Assembly (NCBI GenBank): GCA_016219225.1
Contig: JACRBX010000103.1
Location: 1-32,408, forward strand
Length of the DNA: 32,408 nucleotides
Direction of reading: 5' to 3'
Origin: Deltaproteobacteria bacterium
GTDB taxonomy: Bacteria > Desulfobacterota > RBG-13-43-22
In this document: positions 5,413 to 13,848 of the stretch, in pieces
How the letters are laid out: each line of letters opens with the position of its first letter
Numbering within the stretch: position 1 is the stretch's first letter
Translations under genes and position numbers: made by a program
The notes under the pieces: generated by a model
The model's database searches: none
The model's input: the letters and a program-made list of their open reading frames with translations, nothing else
What the model was told of the DNA's origin: nothing

Positions 5413-8406
5413 ATGTCTAATCGCTTAGAAATAATACTTAAACCCGAGATCCGGGACCCCGAGGGAGAGACCCTGAAAAAGAAGGCCCGGGACTATCTGG
5501 GTCTTAAATTGGAAGAGGTTCGGACCATTCAGGTTTTGACCTTTGATGCCTCCTTGACCCAAGAGCAACTGGAGGCCATCCGGACTGAAATTTTTACCAA
5601 TCCGGTGACCCAGCTTTCTTCTTTTGAGCCTTTGGCCCAGGCCTTTGATTGGCTTATCTGGGTGGGATTTCTACCTGGCGTAAAGGATAATGCCGGAAGC
5701 ACGGCCATCGAGGCCATTGAAGCCTTTCTGGAATTAAAGCTCCCCACTGGAGAGGCGGTCTATACTTCCCGGCAATACCAGATTAAGGCCCCGAAATTAA
5801 AAAAGGAGACCATAGAACAAATCGCCCGGGAACTCCTGGCGAATGATTTGATTCAACAATGGAAGGTTTTTACCAAGTCCGATTGGGACCCCCGGCCAGG
5901 AATCGGCCGGCCCATCCCCAAGGTGGAATTGCATCATCAGCCCACGGTCGCCGTCATCCCCATCGACTCATTGGAAGAATTCTCCAGACTGAACCGGGAA
6001 CGGTCCTGGGCCTTGCCTTTGGGTGATATGGCCGTTATCCAGGACTATTTCCAAAGACCCGAGGTCCTGGAGGCCCGCAAGCGGGTGGGGTTGACCCGGC
6101 CTACGGATGTGGAACTGGAATATATCTCCCAGGCCCGTAGCGACCATTGTAATCATAATACCTTCAGGGGCTTATTTCGTTACTGGGATCCGTCCACGGA
6201 TGAACGGGAAGAGATTGACAACCTTTTCAAGACTTGTATTGAAGGGCCTACCCTGAAAATTCAGCAGGAAAAAGACTGGGTGATTTCGGTCCTCTGGGAT
6301 AATGCCGGTGTGGCCCGGTTCGATGAGGACCATTATTATTGCATCACCGCCGAGACCCACAACAGCCCCTCCAACATGGAGCCCTACGGCGGTGCCCTGA
6401 CCGGGATTGTCGGGGTCTACCGTGATCCCATGGGCACCGGTAAAGGCTCAAGGCTTTGCCTGGGGAGTTACGGATTCTGTGTCGGTCCCAGGGATTATAC
6501 CGGCCCGCTTAAACCCAAGCTCCACCCCCGAAGGCTCCTGGACGGAATCATTGAAGGGGTCCGGGACGGGGGAAATAAAAGCGGGATCCCCACACCCTTC
6601 GGCCAGGTCTTTTTTCATCCCGGCTATATCGGAAAATGTCTGGTCTTCGTGGCAGCCCTGGGATTCATGCCGGCCCGGATAAAAGAAGAACCGATAGAAT
6701 TAAAAAAGACTGAACCGGGAGACCTGATCGTCATGTGCGGCGGCCGGGTGGGCAAAGACGGGATCCACGGGGTTACGGCCTCATCCGAAGTCTACAGCGA
6801 AAGCACCCCGGCAGGCCATGTCCAGATCGGTGACCCCTATACCCAAAAAAAGATGCATGACTTTCTGCTCGAAGCCCGGGATGAAGGTATTTTGGCCTAT
6901 ATTACCGATAATGGCGGCGGAGGGCTTTCTTCTTCCATAGGCGAATCGGCCCGTTTCAGCAATGGCTGCGAGGTCCGCCTGGACCAGGTTCCCTTAAAAT
7001 ATGAAGGGCTGGATCAGTGGGAGATCTGGGTTTCCGAGTCCCAGGAACGGATGACCGTGGGTTTAAAGCCGGAATACTGGGAGCGTTTTCAGGCCCTGGC
7101 CCGCAAACACAACGTGGAATCGACCGTCATCGGGACCTATAGCGATTCCGGAAAGGTTCACCTCCTTTATCAAGGTAAAACCTGTGCTTATGTGGACCTG
7201 GATTTTTTAAAGTCCGATTTCCCCCAGTGGACCTTTGAGGCTGAGTGGCAACCCCCGGAGGCCAGGGGACTTTTTGAGCCGGTGATCAAGGAGCCGGAAG
7301 AATATCTCGAGCTGTTAAAGACCTTACTATCCAGGCCCAACATGGCCTCCAAAAACTGGATTATCCGTCAATACGATCATGAGGTTCAGGGGGGCAGCGT
7401 CCTCAAACCCCTGGCCGGGAAGCAGCGGGATATTCCCGGCGATGCCGTAGTGATCCGGCCCCATCTTCCTTCCCTGCGGGGTTTGGCCTTTACCCAGGCC
7501 ATCAATCCTGCCTATGGCCGGATCGATACCTACGCCATGGTGGCCGCTACCATCGATGAGACCGTCCGCAGGCTTCTGGTGGTGGGCAGCGATCTGGAGC
7601 AGATCGGAGGCGTGGATAACTTCTGCTGGCCCAGCATCCAATATCATCCCAAGGAAAATCCGGATGGAAAATACAAGGCCGCCCAATTAGTACGGGCCAA
7701 TTGGGCCTTAAGGGATTGCTGCCTGCGGCTGGGCATCCCCCTGCTCTCCGGAAAAGACAGTATGTATGTGGACGGCTATATTGACGGTCCTTTTGGAGAG
7801 GCCCACCGGATCTCCGGCCTGCCTACCTTTCAATTTACGGCCACCAGCATCGTCCCGGATGTCCGCAACTGTGTTTCTCTGGATTTAAAAATTCCAGGCG
7901 ACTTGATTTATCTCTTAGGAGATACCGGAGACGAGTTGGCGGGATCGGAGTACTATGATCTTTTAGGTTATGTCGGACTTAAGGTGCCTTGCCCGAGGGG
8001 AACCATTGAAAAGAAGCATTATCGGGCCTTGCAGCAGGCCCTTCAAGGGGGATTGGTGGCCGCAGCCCACGGGGTCTATCGTGGCGGCCTGGGGCCCCAT
8101 TTGGCCCTAATGGCCCTGGCCGGCGATCTGGGCCTGGAAGTGGATCTGGCCAGGGTGCCGGTCTCCTCTTCCCTTTCCCCGGCCAGGATTCTTTTTTCCG
8201 AGTCTTGCGGCCGGGTGATCTTGTGCGTGGATCCGAAAAATAAAAAACCCTTTGAAAAGGTGATGGCCGGGTGCCGCCTGAATTATGTCGGCAGGGTGCG
8301 TAGAGATCAGACTTTTTATATCAAAGATGGAAAGCAGGCCTTGATCAAGACCCGATTGAAGCCCTTAAGAGAGGCCTTTCATCAAACTTATGGAGGGCTG
8401 ATATAA
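5413..8406 (+). CDS. purL: Phosphoribosylformylglycinamidine synthase, PurS-like/PurL fusion
   Basis: This is the large subunit of FGAM synthase (FGAR + ATP + glutamine to FGAM, step 4 of purine synthesis). About the first 165 residues are two PurS-like halves (LEIILKPEIRDPEGETL and the WLIWVGFLPGVKDN region). The PurL core follows with ARSDHCNHNTFRG near residue 240, AETHNSPSNMEPYGGA near 315, DNGGGGLSSSIGESAR near 500 and SGKDSMY near 780. At about 998 aa it has the length of the fused type that lacks the glutaminase domain, which is the next gene. I start at the ATG at 5413 because AAAGGA sits about 5 nt upstream; the ATG at 5407 overlaps it. The stop TAA shares its last A with the purQ ATG. 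Confidence 0.95.
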   Translation: MSNRLEIILKPEIRDPEGETLKKKARDYLGLKLEEVRTIQVLTFDASLTQEQLEAIRTEIFTNPVTQLSSFEPLAQAFDWLIWVGFLPGVKDNAGSTAIEAIEAFLELKLPTGEAVYTSRQYQIKAPKLKKETIEQIARELLANDLIQQWKVFTKSDWDPRPGIGRPIPKVELHHQPTVAVIPIDSLEEFSRLNRERSWALPLGDMAVIQDYFQRPEVLEARKRVGLTRPTDVELEYISQARSDHCNHNTFRGLFRYWDPSTDEREEIDNLFKTCIEGPTLKIQQEKDWVISVLWDNAGVARFDEDHYYCITAETHNSPSNMEPYGGALTGIVGVYRDPMGTGKGSRLCLGSYGFCVGPRDYTGPLKPKLHPRRLLDGIIEGVRDGGNKSGIPTPFGQVFFHPGYIGKCLVFVAALGFMPARIKEEPIELKKTEPGDLIVMCGGRVGKDGIHGVTASSEVYSESTPAGHVQIGDPYTQKKMHDFLLEARDEGILAYITDNGGGGLSSSIGESARFSNGCEVRLDQVPLKYEGLDQWEIWVSESQERMTVGLKPEYWERFQALARKHNVESTVIGTYSDSGKVHLLYQGKTCAYVDLDFLKSDFPQWTFEAEWQPPEARGLFEPVIKEPEEYLELLKTLLSRPNMASKNWIIRQYDHEVQGGSVLKPLAGKQRDIPGDAVVIRPHLPSLRGLAFTQAINPAYGRIDTYAMVAATIDETVRRLLVVGSDLEQIGGVDNFCWPSIQYHPKENPDGKYKAAQLVRANWALRDCCLRLGIPLLSGKDSMYVDGYIDGPFGEAHRISGLPTFQFTATSIVPDVRNCVSLDLKIPGDLIYLLGDTGDELAGSEYYDLLGYVGLKVPCPRGTIEKKHYRALQQALQGGLVAAAHGVYRGGLGPHLALMALAGDLGLEVDLARVPVSSSLSPARILFSESCGRVILCVDPKNKKPFEKVMAGCRLNYVGRVRRDQTFYIKDGKQALIKTRLKPLREAFHQTYGGLI

Positions 8407-9248
8407 TGAAAGATCCTCGTGCCCTGGTCTTGACCGGTTACGGACTGAATTGTGACGTCGAAACCCACTATGCCCTGACCCTGGCCGGCTTTGAAGCCCA
8501 GCGGGTCCATATCAGTGAATTGATCGATTCGGAAACAGGGACAGCACAACCAAAATTAAACGATTATCACCTCCTGGTCTTTGACGGAGGGTTTAGCTGG
8601 GGGGATGACCACGGAGCAGGAGTCTTACTGGCCACCCGCTTGAAAACCAGGTTAAAAAACGACCTAGAAGAATTTATTGCCGCCGGTAACTTGATTATCG
8701 GCATTTGCAACGGTTTTCAGGCCATGGTCAATATGGGGCTTTTGCCGGGACTTCAAGGGCATTATGACCAACGGGAAGTGGCCCTGCTGGCCAATGATTG
8801 CGGCAATTTCAGAAACGACTGGATTCGGATGAAGGGGAATCCCGAATCCCCCTGTATTTTTACCAAGGGGATTGAAGGGCTGGAATTGCCGGTCCGTCAC
8901 GGAGAAGGCAAATTTTATGCGCCGGAAGGCATATTAAATCAACTGCTTGAAAATAATCAGGTGGCTCTGTCTTACACCCTGCCTTCCGGGGAGGCGGCCC
9001 AGGGCTTATTCCCCTATAATCCCAACGGATCGTTACTCGATATCGCCGGGATCTGCGATCCCGCCGGACGCATCTTCGGGCTCATGCCCCATCCCGAAGG
9101 CTATCACCACTTCACCCAGCACCCTGACTGGACCTTGCAGAAAGAACTCAGAAAGCGTGAAGGGAAGGAGTTAGAGAATGAAGAAGGGGCGGGGCTGAAA
9201 ATTTTTAAGAATGCCTATGAATACCTTGAAAATACAATCCATCGTTGA
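8406..9248 (+). CDS. purQ: FGAM synthase glutaminase subunit
   Basis: This 280-residue class I glutamine amidotransferase delivers ammonia to PurL. The nucleophile elbow IIGICNGFQAM carries Cys101, and the His/Glu pair is in MPHPEGYHH (His229, Glu231). GGFSWGDDHGAG near residue 60 is the typical PurQ segment. The start codon overlaps the purL stop by one base, which indicates translational coupling and stoichiometric production. PurQ proteins of the PurS/PurL/PurQ type are usually about 230 aa; this one is longer, with extra C-terminal residues after the HPEG motif (an RKREGKELENEEGAG stretch) as in the C-terminal domain of large PurL enzymes. A TA pair begins about 50 nt downstream. Confidence 0.93.
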   Translation: MKDPRALVLTGYGLNCDVETHYALTLAGFEAQRVHISELIDSETGTAQPKLNDYHLLVFDGGFSWGDDHGAGVLLATRLKTRLKNDLEEFIAAGNLIIGICNGFQAMVNMGLLPGLQGHYDQREVALLANDCGNFRNDWIRMKGNPESPCIFTKGIEGLELPVRHGEGKFYAPEGILNQLLENNQVALSYTLPSGEAAQGLFPYNPNGSLLDIAGICDPAGRIFGLMPHPEGYHHFTQHPDWTLQKELRKREGKELENEEGAGLKIFKNAYEYLENTIHR

Positions 9249-9301
9249 AGATCAGGGAGTGCTCAAAAGGAAATTCTTATCAAAAAACGGAGAGTGTGAT
9301 T

Positions 9302-9532
9302 ATGCCCACCACTTTTGATGAAGTTGAACAGCAGGCACGGAGCCTCTCGCTGGATGAACGGGCTCGATTAACCGAGGTGCTCCTGGAAACACTAAGTGAT
9401 GAATCCTTGAAGAATATTCAAGCGGCCTGGCAGCGAGAGATTGAGGAACGAGTCGCCGCTTATGATCGAGGAGAGGTGAAAACCTATTCGGCAGAAGATG
9501 TCTTTGCCGAGGCCAGCCGTATATACCGGTGA
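9302..9532 (+). CDS. Addiction-module antitoxin (TIGR02574-like)
   Basis: The 76-residue protein has the layout of putative addiction-module component proteins: an N-terminal LSLDERARLTEVLLETL helix followed by the typical W-QREIEERVAAYDRGEVKTYSAEDVFAE segment. The ATG at 9302 is preferred over an upstream in-frame start at 9245, because CGGAGAG lies about 8 nt before it and the upstream residues are not family-like. Its stop overlaps the toxin start by 4 nt (GTGA), so the two are coupled. It should bind and neutralise the RelE/ParE-type toxin and repress the operon. A second pair of the same family is at 11992-12509. Confidence 0.85.
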   Translation: MPTTFDEVEQQARSLSLDERARLTEVLLETLSDESLKNIQAAWQREIEERVAAYDRGEVKTYSAEDVFAEASRIYR

Positions 9533-9831
9533 AGTTCGTCCAGTTTATAAAAGAAGCCCGCAACGAATTCCTGGCTGAAGTGGCTTATTATCATGAAGCG
9601 GGTCCTGGCTTGGCCGAACGTTTCACTGCTGCTATTGAGGAGGCAACCGCTCGAGCTCTGGCCTTCCCCCAAGCCGGTTCTCCTTCATTTTCGAAAACCC
9701 GTCGTGTCTTTACCAAGGGATTCCCGTTTTCCGTCATCTATCGTCAGGAAAAAAAAGGGATCATCGTTTTTGCCGTGGCCCATCATGCGCAAAAGCCTGG
9801 CTATTGGCGCTCACGATTAGAAACCCGCTAA
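9529..9831 (+). CDS. RelE/ParE-superfamily toxin
   Basis: The 100-residue protein has the ParE/RelE plan: EARNEFLAEVAYYHEAGPGLAERFTAAIEEA helices, a central FSKTRRVFTKGFPFSVIY strand pair, and a closing IIVFAVAHHAQKPGYWRSRL. The GFPFSVIYR and FAVAHHA..P.YW motifs are those seen next to TIGR02574 antitoxins. It starts at GTG within the antitoxin's last codons (4-nt GTGA overlap). Toxins of this superfamily act on ribosome-bound mRNA or on gyrase; which applies cannot be decided here. The gene ends before the T-rich tract that leads into the tmk promoter. Confidence 0.88.
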   Translation: MKFVQFIKEARNEFLAEVAYYHEAGPGLAERFTAAIEEATARALAFPQAGSPSFSKTRRVFTKGFPFSVIYRQEKKGIIVFAVAHHAQKPGYWRSRLETR

Positions 9832-9855
9832 CTCATTCCTCCCCTTTTTTTCTCC

Positions 9856-9884
9856 TTGACCCCTTTGGGGGCTTATTTTATACT
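9856..9884 (+). promoter_or_regulatory. Sigma70-type promoter of tmk
   Basis: TTGACC (9856-9861) and TATACT (9879-9884) are separated by 17 bp. This predicts transcription from about 9891, some 24 nt upstream of the tmk ATG at 9915. The TTATTTTATACTC core recurs elsewhere in the window. Confidence 0.75.
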
Positions 9885-9914
9885 CCCTTGATCACAAAGG
9901 AAATCTTATCGAAC

Positions 9915-10538
9915 ATGTTCATCACTTTCGAAGGCATAGAAGGCTCGGGCAAGACCACCCAGATCAAGCGGCTCAAAAAGACGTTAAAGGGGCGGGGTGT
10001 TTCCTGTCTGATTACTAGGGAGCCGGGGGCAACGAAAATCGGTTTGCAGATCCGGGCCATTTTACTGGATCAGAAAAATAAAAAAATGGATCCCAGGGCC
10101 GAGTTGTTTCTTTATCTGGCCGATCGCTGCCAGCATGTGACCGAAAAAATACAACCGGCTCTGTCTAAAAACCAATGGGTTATTTCAGATCGTTTCTGGG
10201 ATGCTACCGTGGTTTACCAGGGACTGGCCCGCGGCTTGAATGGAAAATTTTTAAATCAAATACGTCCATGGGTCTTGGGAGCCATCTGGCCGGATAAAAC
10301 CTTTTTATTGGACCTGCCAGTCTCCATCGGCCTGGCCCGGGCCTGGGAGCGGATCAACGGCTCAAAGGAATCTGAAAAGGAATCCCGTTTTGAAAAAGAG
10401 GCCCTAACCTTCCATGAAAAGATCCGCCAGGGCTATCTTTCCCTGGCCCGCAAAGAGCCCCATCGTTTTCAGGTGCTTGATGCCACCCTTTCCCCGGATA
10501 GAATTCATCAGCAGATAGTGGGCAACCTTTTACCTTAA
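9915..10538 (+). CDS. tmk: Thymidylate kinase
   Basis: Phosphorylates dTMP to dTDP. The protein begins MFITFEGIEGSGKTT, a P-loop (Gly7 to Thr14) at the usual distance from the N-terminus, followed by the TREPG motif (residues 34-38) and a DRFWDATVVYQG segment near residue 95 that corresponds to the dTMP-binding DRY/F motif. The length from the ATG at 9915 is 207 aa, normal for the family. An upstream in-frame extension to 9804 overlaps the toxin gene and the promoter, and is rejected. The LID region (RAWERINGSKESEKESRFE) is rich in charged residues. tmk is often directly followed by holB; here holB lies about 11.7 kb downstream on the same strand. Confidence 0.93.
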   Translation: MFITFEGIEGSGKTTQIKRLKKTLKGRGVSCLITREPGATKIGLQIRAILLDQKNKKMDPRAELFLYLADRCQHVTEKIQPALSKNQWVISDRFWDATVVYQGLARGLNGKFLNQIRPWVLGAIWPDKTFLLDLPVSIGLARAWERINGSKESEKESRFEKEALTFHEKIRQGYLSLARKEPHRFQVLDATLSPDRIHQQIVGNLLP

Positions 10539-10556
10539 TTTTAAGGAGAATAATTT

Positions 10557-11894
10557 ATGGAAAAGCAGCAGGAGAAGATGTCGGCCGAAGAAAAGAGACT
10601 GGCCAGGTTCCAAAAATGGTATGCGGCAGAAGAGGTTCAGTTCGAGAATCCGGAAGCCGAAGCAACCTACAAGGCGGCCATTGAAAGGTTCAGGAACATC
10701 GCTCTTCAAGAAAAGGTCCCGGACAGGATCCCGGTGATGGCCCTGGGTACTTTCATGCCGACCCAGGTATACGGATTGACCCCTTACGAAGCCATGTACG
10801 ATGTGGATAAAATGCTCGCCACCCAAATCCGGTTCCTCCAGGATTACCGGCCTGATTATGGCGGCAGTCCGGCCTTGATCGGTTGCGGCAAAATTTTCGA
10901 AATCCTAGACTACAAGCAGTATAAATGGCCCGGCTATAACCTGCCGAAGGAATCGGGCTATCAATACATTGAAGGCGAATACATGATGGCCGATGAGTAT
11001 GACGCCCTCATCGATGATCCCACCGATTTCTGGCTCAGGACCTATATGCCCCGGGTCTTCGGGGCCCTGGAGCCCCTGAAAATGCTTTCCCCCTTCACCG
11101 ACATGTGGGAAATGGTTCTCGTCTCCGTTCAGATGATCCCTTTTGGTGTTCCACCGGTCCAAAATGCCTTCAAGGCCTTGCTGGATGCCGGAAATGCGGC
11201 CATGCCCTGGATCGAAAAGGTCGGGGCCTTTACTGCCAAAACCAAGGCTCTGGGTTTTCCTCCTATCTGGGGCGGCGCCTCAAAAGCCCCCTTCGATATC
11301 CTGGCCGATACCCTGAGGGGTACCCGGGCCATTATGCTGGACATGTACCGGCAGCCCGAGAAACTCGAAAAAGCCCTCGAAAGGATCACGCCCATCGCCA
11401 TCAAGCAGGGCATTCGCGGGGCGAACATGAGCGGCATTCCAACCATATTTATGCCGCTCCATAAAGGGGCCGACGGTTTTATGTCCGACGCCCAGTTCAA
11501 GAGGTTCTACTGGCCTTCCCTGAAGGCCGTCATCCTCGGGTTGGCGGAAGAGGGGATTGTGGCCTTTCCCTTCTGCGAGGGGGGCTATAATAAACGACTG
11601 GAGTATCTCAAGGAGCTCCCCAAAGCCTCCAGCTTCTGGCTCTTCGACCGGACCGATCTGGTCAAGGTCAAGGAAGCCGTTGGGGGCAAAATAGGTATTG
11701 GTGGAAATGTTCCGGCCGGCCTGATCCTGACCGGCACCCCGGAGGGGGTCAAGGCCTACTGCAAAAACCTTATCGATACGGTCGGCCAGGATGGTGGCTA
11801 CATGATGTCCTGGGGAACCGCCATGGATGAGGGGAAGGCAGACACCATGCATGCCATGATCGATTTCACAAAAGAATATGGGGTGTATAAGTAA
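10557..11894 (+). CDS. UroD/MtaA-family protein with altered metal site
   Basis: This 445-residue protein belongs to the uroporphyrinogen decarboxylase superfamily (PF01208), which includes corrinoid:coenzyme methyltransferases such as MtaA and MtbA. The C-terminal part is typical: an FKRFYWPSLKAVI helix, GKIGIGGNVPAG, LTGTPEGVKAYCK and GGYMMSWGTAMDE. An N-terminal extension (about residues 1-60) is charged and helical. The His-x-Cys and late Cys zinc ligands of MtaA-type enzymes appear as PFCEG and SWGTA, so at best one ligand remains. Start ATG 10557 has AAGGAG upstream and lies 18 nt after tmk. A role in heme synthesis is unlikely from the length and motifs; a methyl-transfer or decarboxylation role on an unknown substrate is plausible. 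Confidence 0.75.
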   Translation: MEKQQEKMSAEEKRLARFQKWYAAEEVQFENPEAEATYKAAIERFRNIALQEKVPDRIPVMALGTFMPTQVYGLTPYEAMYDVDKMLATQIRFLQDYRPDYGGSPALIGCGKIFEILDYKQYKWPGYNLPKESGYQYIEGEYMMADEYDALIDDPTDFWLRTYMPRVFGALEPLKMLSPFTDMWEMVLVSVQMIPFGVPPVQNAFKALLDAGNAAMPWIEKVGAFTAKTKALGFPPIWGGASKAPFDILADTLRGTRAIMLDMYRQPEKLEKALERITPIAIKQGIRGANMSGIPTIFMPLHKGADGFMSDAQFKRFYWPSLKAVILGLAEEGIVAFPFCEGGYNKRLEYLKELPKASSFWLFDRTDLVKVKEAVGGKIGIGGNVPAGLILTGTPEGVKAYCKNLIDTVGQDGGYMMSWGTAMDEGKADTMHAMIDFTKEYGVYK

Positions 11895-11991
11895 GTTGTC
11901 TGAAGGGTGGAAAAGATGCCAGAAAATAACTTTTGAAGTCATTCCAATGAAAGCCGGTAGCCAGCCGTTATTATTTTTTTAGGAGAAAAAT

Positions 11992-12213
11992 ATGGAAACG
12001 GTAGATTTGAGAGAGATCAAAAGGTTAAGTGTTTCAGAGAGAATTCTCTATGTGGAAGAAATCTGGGATTCGATTGTTAACGACCAGCATTTACTGGAAA
12101 CAACCCAGGCCCAAAGAGAAGAACTTGATAGGCGAATCTCTGCTTATGAGAAAAATCCTGAAGAAGTTACTTCTTGGGAAGAGGTTAAATCAAAAATAAA
12201 ATCACGAAAATGA
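11992..12213 (+). CDS. Addiction-module antitoxin, second TIGR02574-like copy
   Basis: The 73-residue protein has the same layout as the antitoxin at 9302: IKRLSVSERILYVEEIWDSI at the N-terminus, then REELDRRISAYEKNPEEVTSWEEVKSKI. A strong AGGAG precedes the ATG by 7 nt. The stop overlaps the toxin ATG (ATGA, 4 nt). It is AT-richer than the UroD-family gene upstream and than the first pair, so the two pairs were probably acquired separately and did not arise from a recent tandem duplication. Confidence 0.85.
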   Translation: METVDLREIKRLSVSERILYVEEIWDSIVNDQHLLETTQAQREELDRRISAYEKNPEEVTSWEEVKSKIKSRK

Positions 12214-12509
12214 CGAGGGAAATTGTTTTCCGCCCCGAGGCTGAATCGGAATTGATCGAAGCCTATGAATGGTATGAAGGCCGACAGCTCGGTTTAGGAA
12301 ACGATTTTCTCCTCTGTGTTGAAGCGGCTCTTTCTTCACTTCAACGCAATCCCGCCCTCTACCCGGTTGTTTCTAAACAGGTCCGGCGAGCACTGATCCA
12401 CCGCTTCCCTTTCGGCATTTATTACCTGATTGATCCTGAACGAGTTGTGATCATTTCCGTATTCCATGCCCGCCGCGACCCCAACCAGTGGAAATCCCGA
12501 GTACAATAA
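12210..12509 (+). CDS. RelE/ParE-superfamily toxin, second copy
   Basis: The 99-residue protein has the toxin fold pattern FRPEAESELIEAYEWYEGRQ, LGNDFLLCVEAALSSLQRNP, VRRALIHRFPFGIYYLI and VVIISVFHARRDPNQW. The RFPFGIYY and FHARRDP.W motifs match the toxin class that pairs with TIGR02574 antitoxins and differ from the toxin at 9529 at most other positions. Translation is coupled to the antitoxin by an ATGA overlap. It is followed by a gene-poor stretch that contains an interrupted frame and the dctP promoter. Confidence 0.9.
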   Translation: MTREIVFRPEAESELIEAYEWYEGRQLGLGNDFLLCVEAALSSLQRNPALYPVVSKQVRRALIHRFPFGIYYLIDPERVVIISVFHARRDPNQWKSRVQ

Positions 12510-12556
12510 GATCAGGATTTCAGAACAACAAAATTTATCTCTTAAGGCGGCCTTAT

Positions 12557-12787
12557 ATGAAAATCCCATATGTTCCTTATCCCCTTCTTAAAAAGAGGGC
12601 CGTTTCCATTTAAAAAAAAGGGGAGTCGATTCCGGTTGTTTCCATCCCCGACCGGATCCGGCTTAAACGTAAGACAGGGCGCAAGTATGATTTATTGGAA
12701 GGATTTAAAGGCAGAAAACTTAAAAAATTTTTGACGAAGTCCACAAGAAAAAGTATGATAGCTGAACGTTTTATCAGACCATCTTAA
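12557..12787 (+). pseudogene. Interrupted reading frame of 77 codons, function unknown
   Basis: An ATG at 12557 opens MKIPYVPYPLLKKRAVSI, then meets one TAA (12611-12613), after which the same frame stays open for 57 more codons (IPVVSIPDRIRLKRKTGRKY and onward) to a stop at 12785-12787. Eight A residues follow the first stop's T, so a slippage or an indel pair is also possible. The downstream part is strongly basic. The dctP promoter lies inside its 3' third, so the frame probably decayed or is non-coding. I recognise no family. Confidence 0.35.
12731..12759 (+). promoter_or_regulatory. Sigma70-type promoter of the TRAP operon
   Basis: TTGACG (12731-12736) and TATGAT (12754-12759) with a 17-bp spacer. 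The predicted start near 12766 gives a leader of about 50 nt to dctP, which has GGAGG about 9 nt before its ATG. Confidence 0.7.
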
Positions 12788-12816
12788 TAAAACCAACTCA
12801 ATCTGGAGGAAGCATC

Positions 12817-13848
12817 ATGGGGAAAAAATGTCTCGCCTTGACGGTTTTCTGTATCCTTATCCTTGGAGCAGTATCCTTGGGATTTTGTATGACCTATAAG
12901 CCGGAATATAAGATGAGTATTGTGGTTGGTCCTACCGGCCCCTGGGGAGAGGGGGCGGCCCGCTTTGCCGAAGCGGTGAAAAAGGCCACGGACGGTCGTA
13001 TCAATATCAAACCCTATTACAGCGGCCAACTCTTCGCCGGAAAACAAACCAACGAATTCCTTTTGATGAAGCAAGGGGTCATCGATTTCGCCCTTGGCTC
13101 GACCATAAACTGGTCCACGACAATCAAAGAACTGAATCTTTTTTCCTTGCCCTTTTTCTTCCCCGATTATAAGGCCCTGGATGCCGTGGAAAATGGAGAA
13201 ACCGGGAAGCGTCTCTCCAAAATGATAGAAGATAAAGGGGTGGTGGTTCTCGGCTGGGGGGAAAACGGCTACCGGGATCTGACCAACAGCAAGCGGGCCG
13301 TTAAAAAACCGGAGGACCTCGATGGTCTGAAAGTCCGGGTGGTGGGTTCCCCTATCTTTATCGACACCTTTAAGTCCATGGGCGCCAACCCGGTCTCCAT
13401 GAACTGGGGGGAAGCTCTTTCGGCCTTCCAGCAGGGAACGGTTGACGGTCAGGAAAATCCGGTGGTCTCGGTCATTATCCCCAACAAATTATGGCAGGTT
13501 CATAAATACATGACGGTCTGGGGGTATGCCATAGACCCCCTCATCCTCGGAATGAGCAAAGAGGTCTGGGATGGTCTTTCCCCTTTAGATAAAGAGGCCA
13601 TTAAAAAGGCGGCCGAGGAGACGGTACGGTGGCAGAAGAAAGGGGCTCGCGAAGGGCTGGAAGGGACCATGTCGGCCCTGGAACAATTGAAAAAAAACGG
13701 CATGGAAGTCACGGTCCTTACTCCGGATCAAAGCAAGGCCTTTATTAAAAAAACCCGGCCCGTCTATGAAAAATGGGAGAAAGAAATAGGTCCGGATCTG
13801 GTTAAACTGGCGGAAAAGGAGGTCCAGCAGGCAGGAAGAAAGAAATAA
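12817..13848 (+). CDS. dctP: TRAP transporter solute-binding protein DctP
   Basis: Periplasmic binding component of a tripartite ATP-independent transporter. Residues 1-24 are a signal peptide (lysines, then LALTVFCILILGAVSLGF). The mature part shows the DctP family pattern: VVGPTGPWGEGAARFAEAVKKATDGRINIKPYYSGQL, later LKVRVVGSPIFIDTFKSMGANPVSMNWGEALSAFQQGTVDGQENP, which includes the conserved Arg that binds the substrate carboxylate. The Cys at the end of the signal (GFC) is not in a standard lipobox, so a lipoprotein form is unlikely. The substrate should be an organic acid. It is first in the operon dctP-dctQ-dctM and is separated from dctQ by a 175-nt gap holding an inverted repeat. Confidence 0.93.
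   Translation: MGKKCLALTVFCILILGAVSLGFCMTYKPEYKMSIVVGPTGPWGEGAARFAEAVKKATDGRINIKPYYSGQLFAGKQTNEFLLMKQGVIDFALGSTINWSTTIKELNLFSLPFFFPDYKALDAVENGETGKRLSKMIEDKGVVVLGWGENGYRDLTNSKRAVKKPEDLDGLKVRVVGSPIFIDTFKSMGANPVSMNWGEALSAFQQGTVDGQENPVVSVIIPNKLWQVHKYMTVWGYAIDPLILGMSKEVWDGLSPLDKEAIKKAAEETVRWQKKGAREGLEGTMSALEQLKKNGMEVTVLTPDQSKAFIKKTRPVYEKWEKEIGPDLVKLAEKEVQQAGRKK

Noticed and set aside
9804-9914. N-terminal extension of tmk
   Set aside because: It overlaps the toxin gene and the tmk promoter; the P-loop lies at the proper distance only from the ATG at 9915.
11280-11942. 220-codon minus-strand frame under the UroD-family gene
   Set aside because: Opposite to a gene with clear family motifs, and rich in Gly, His and Pro without any domain pattern.
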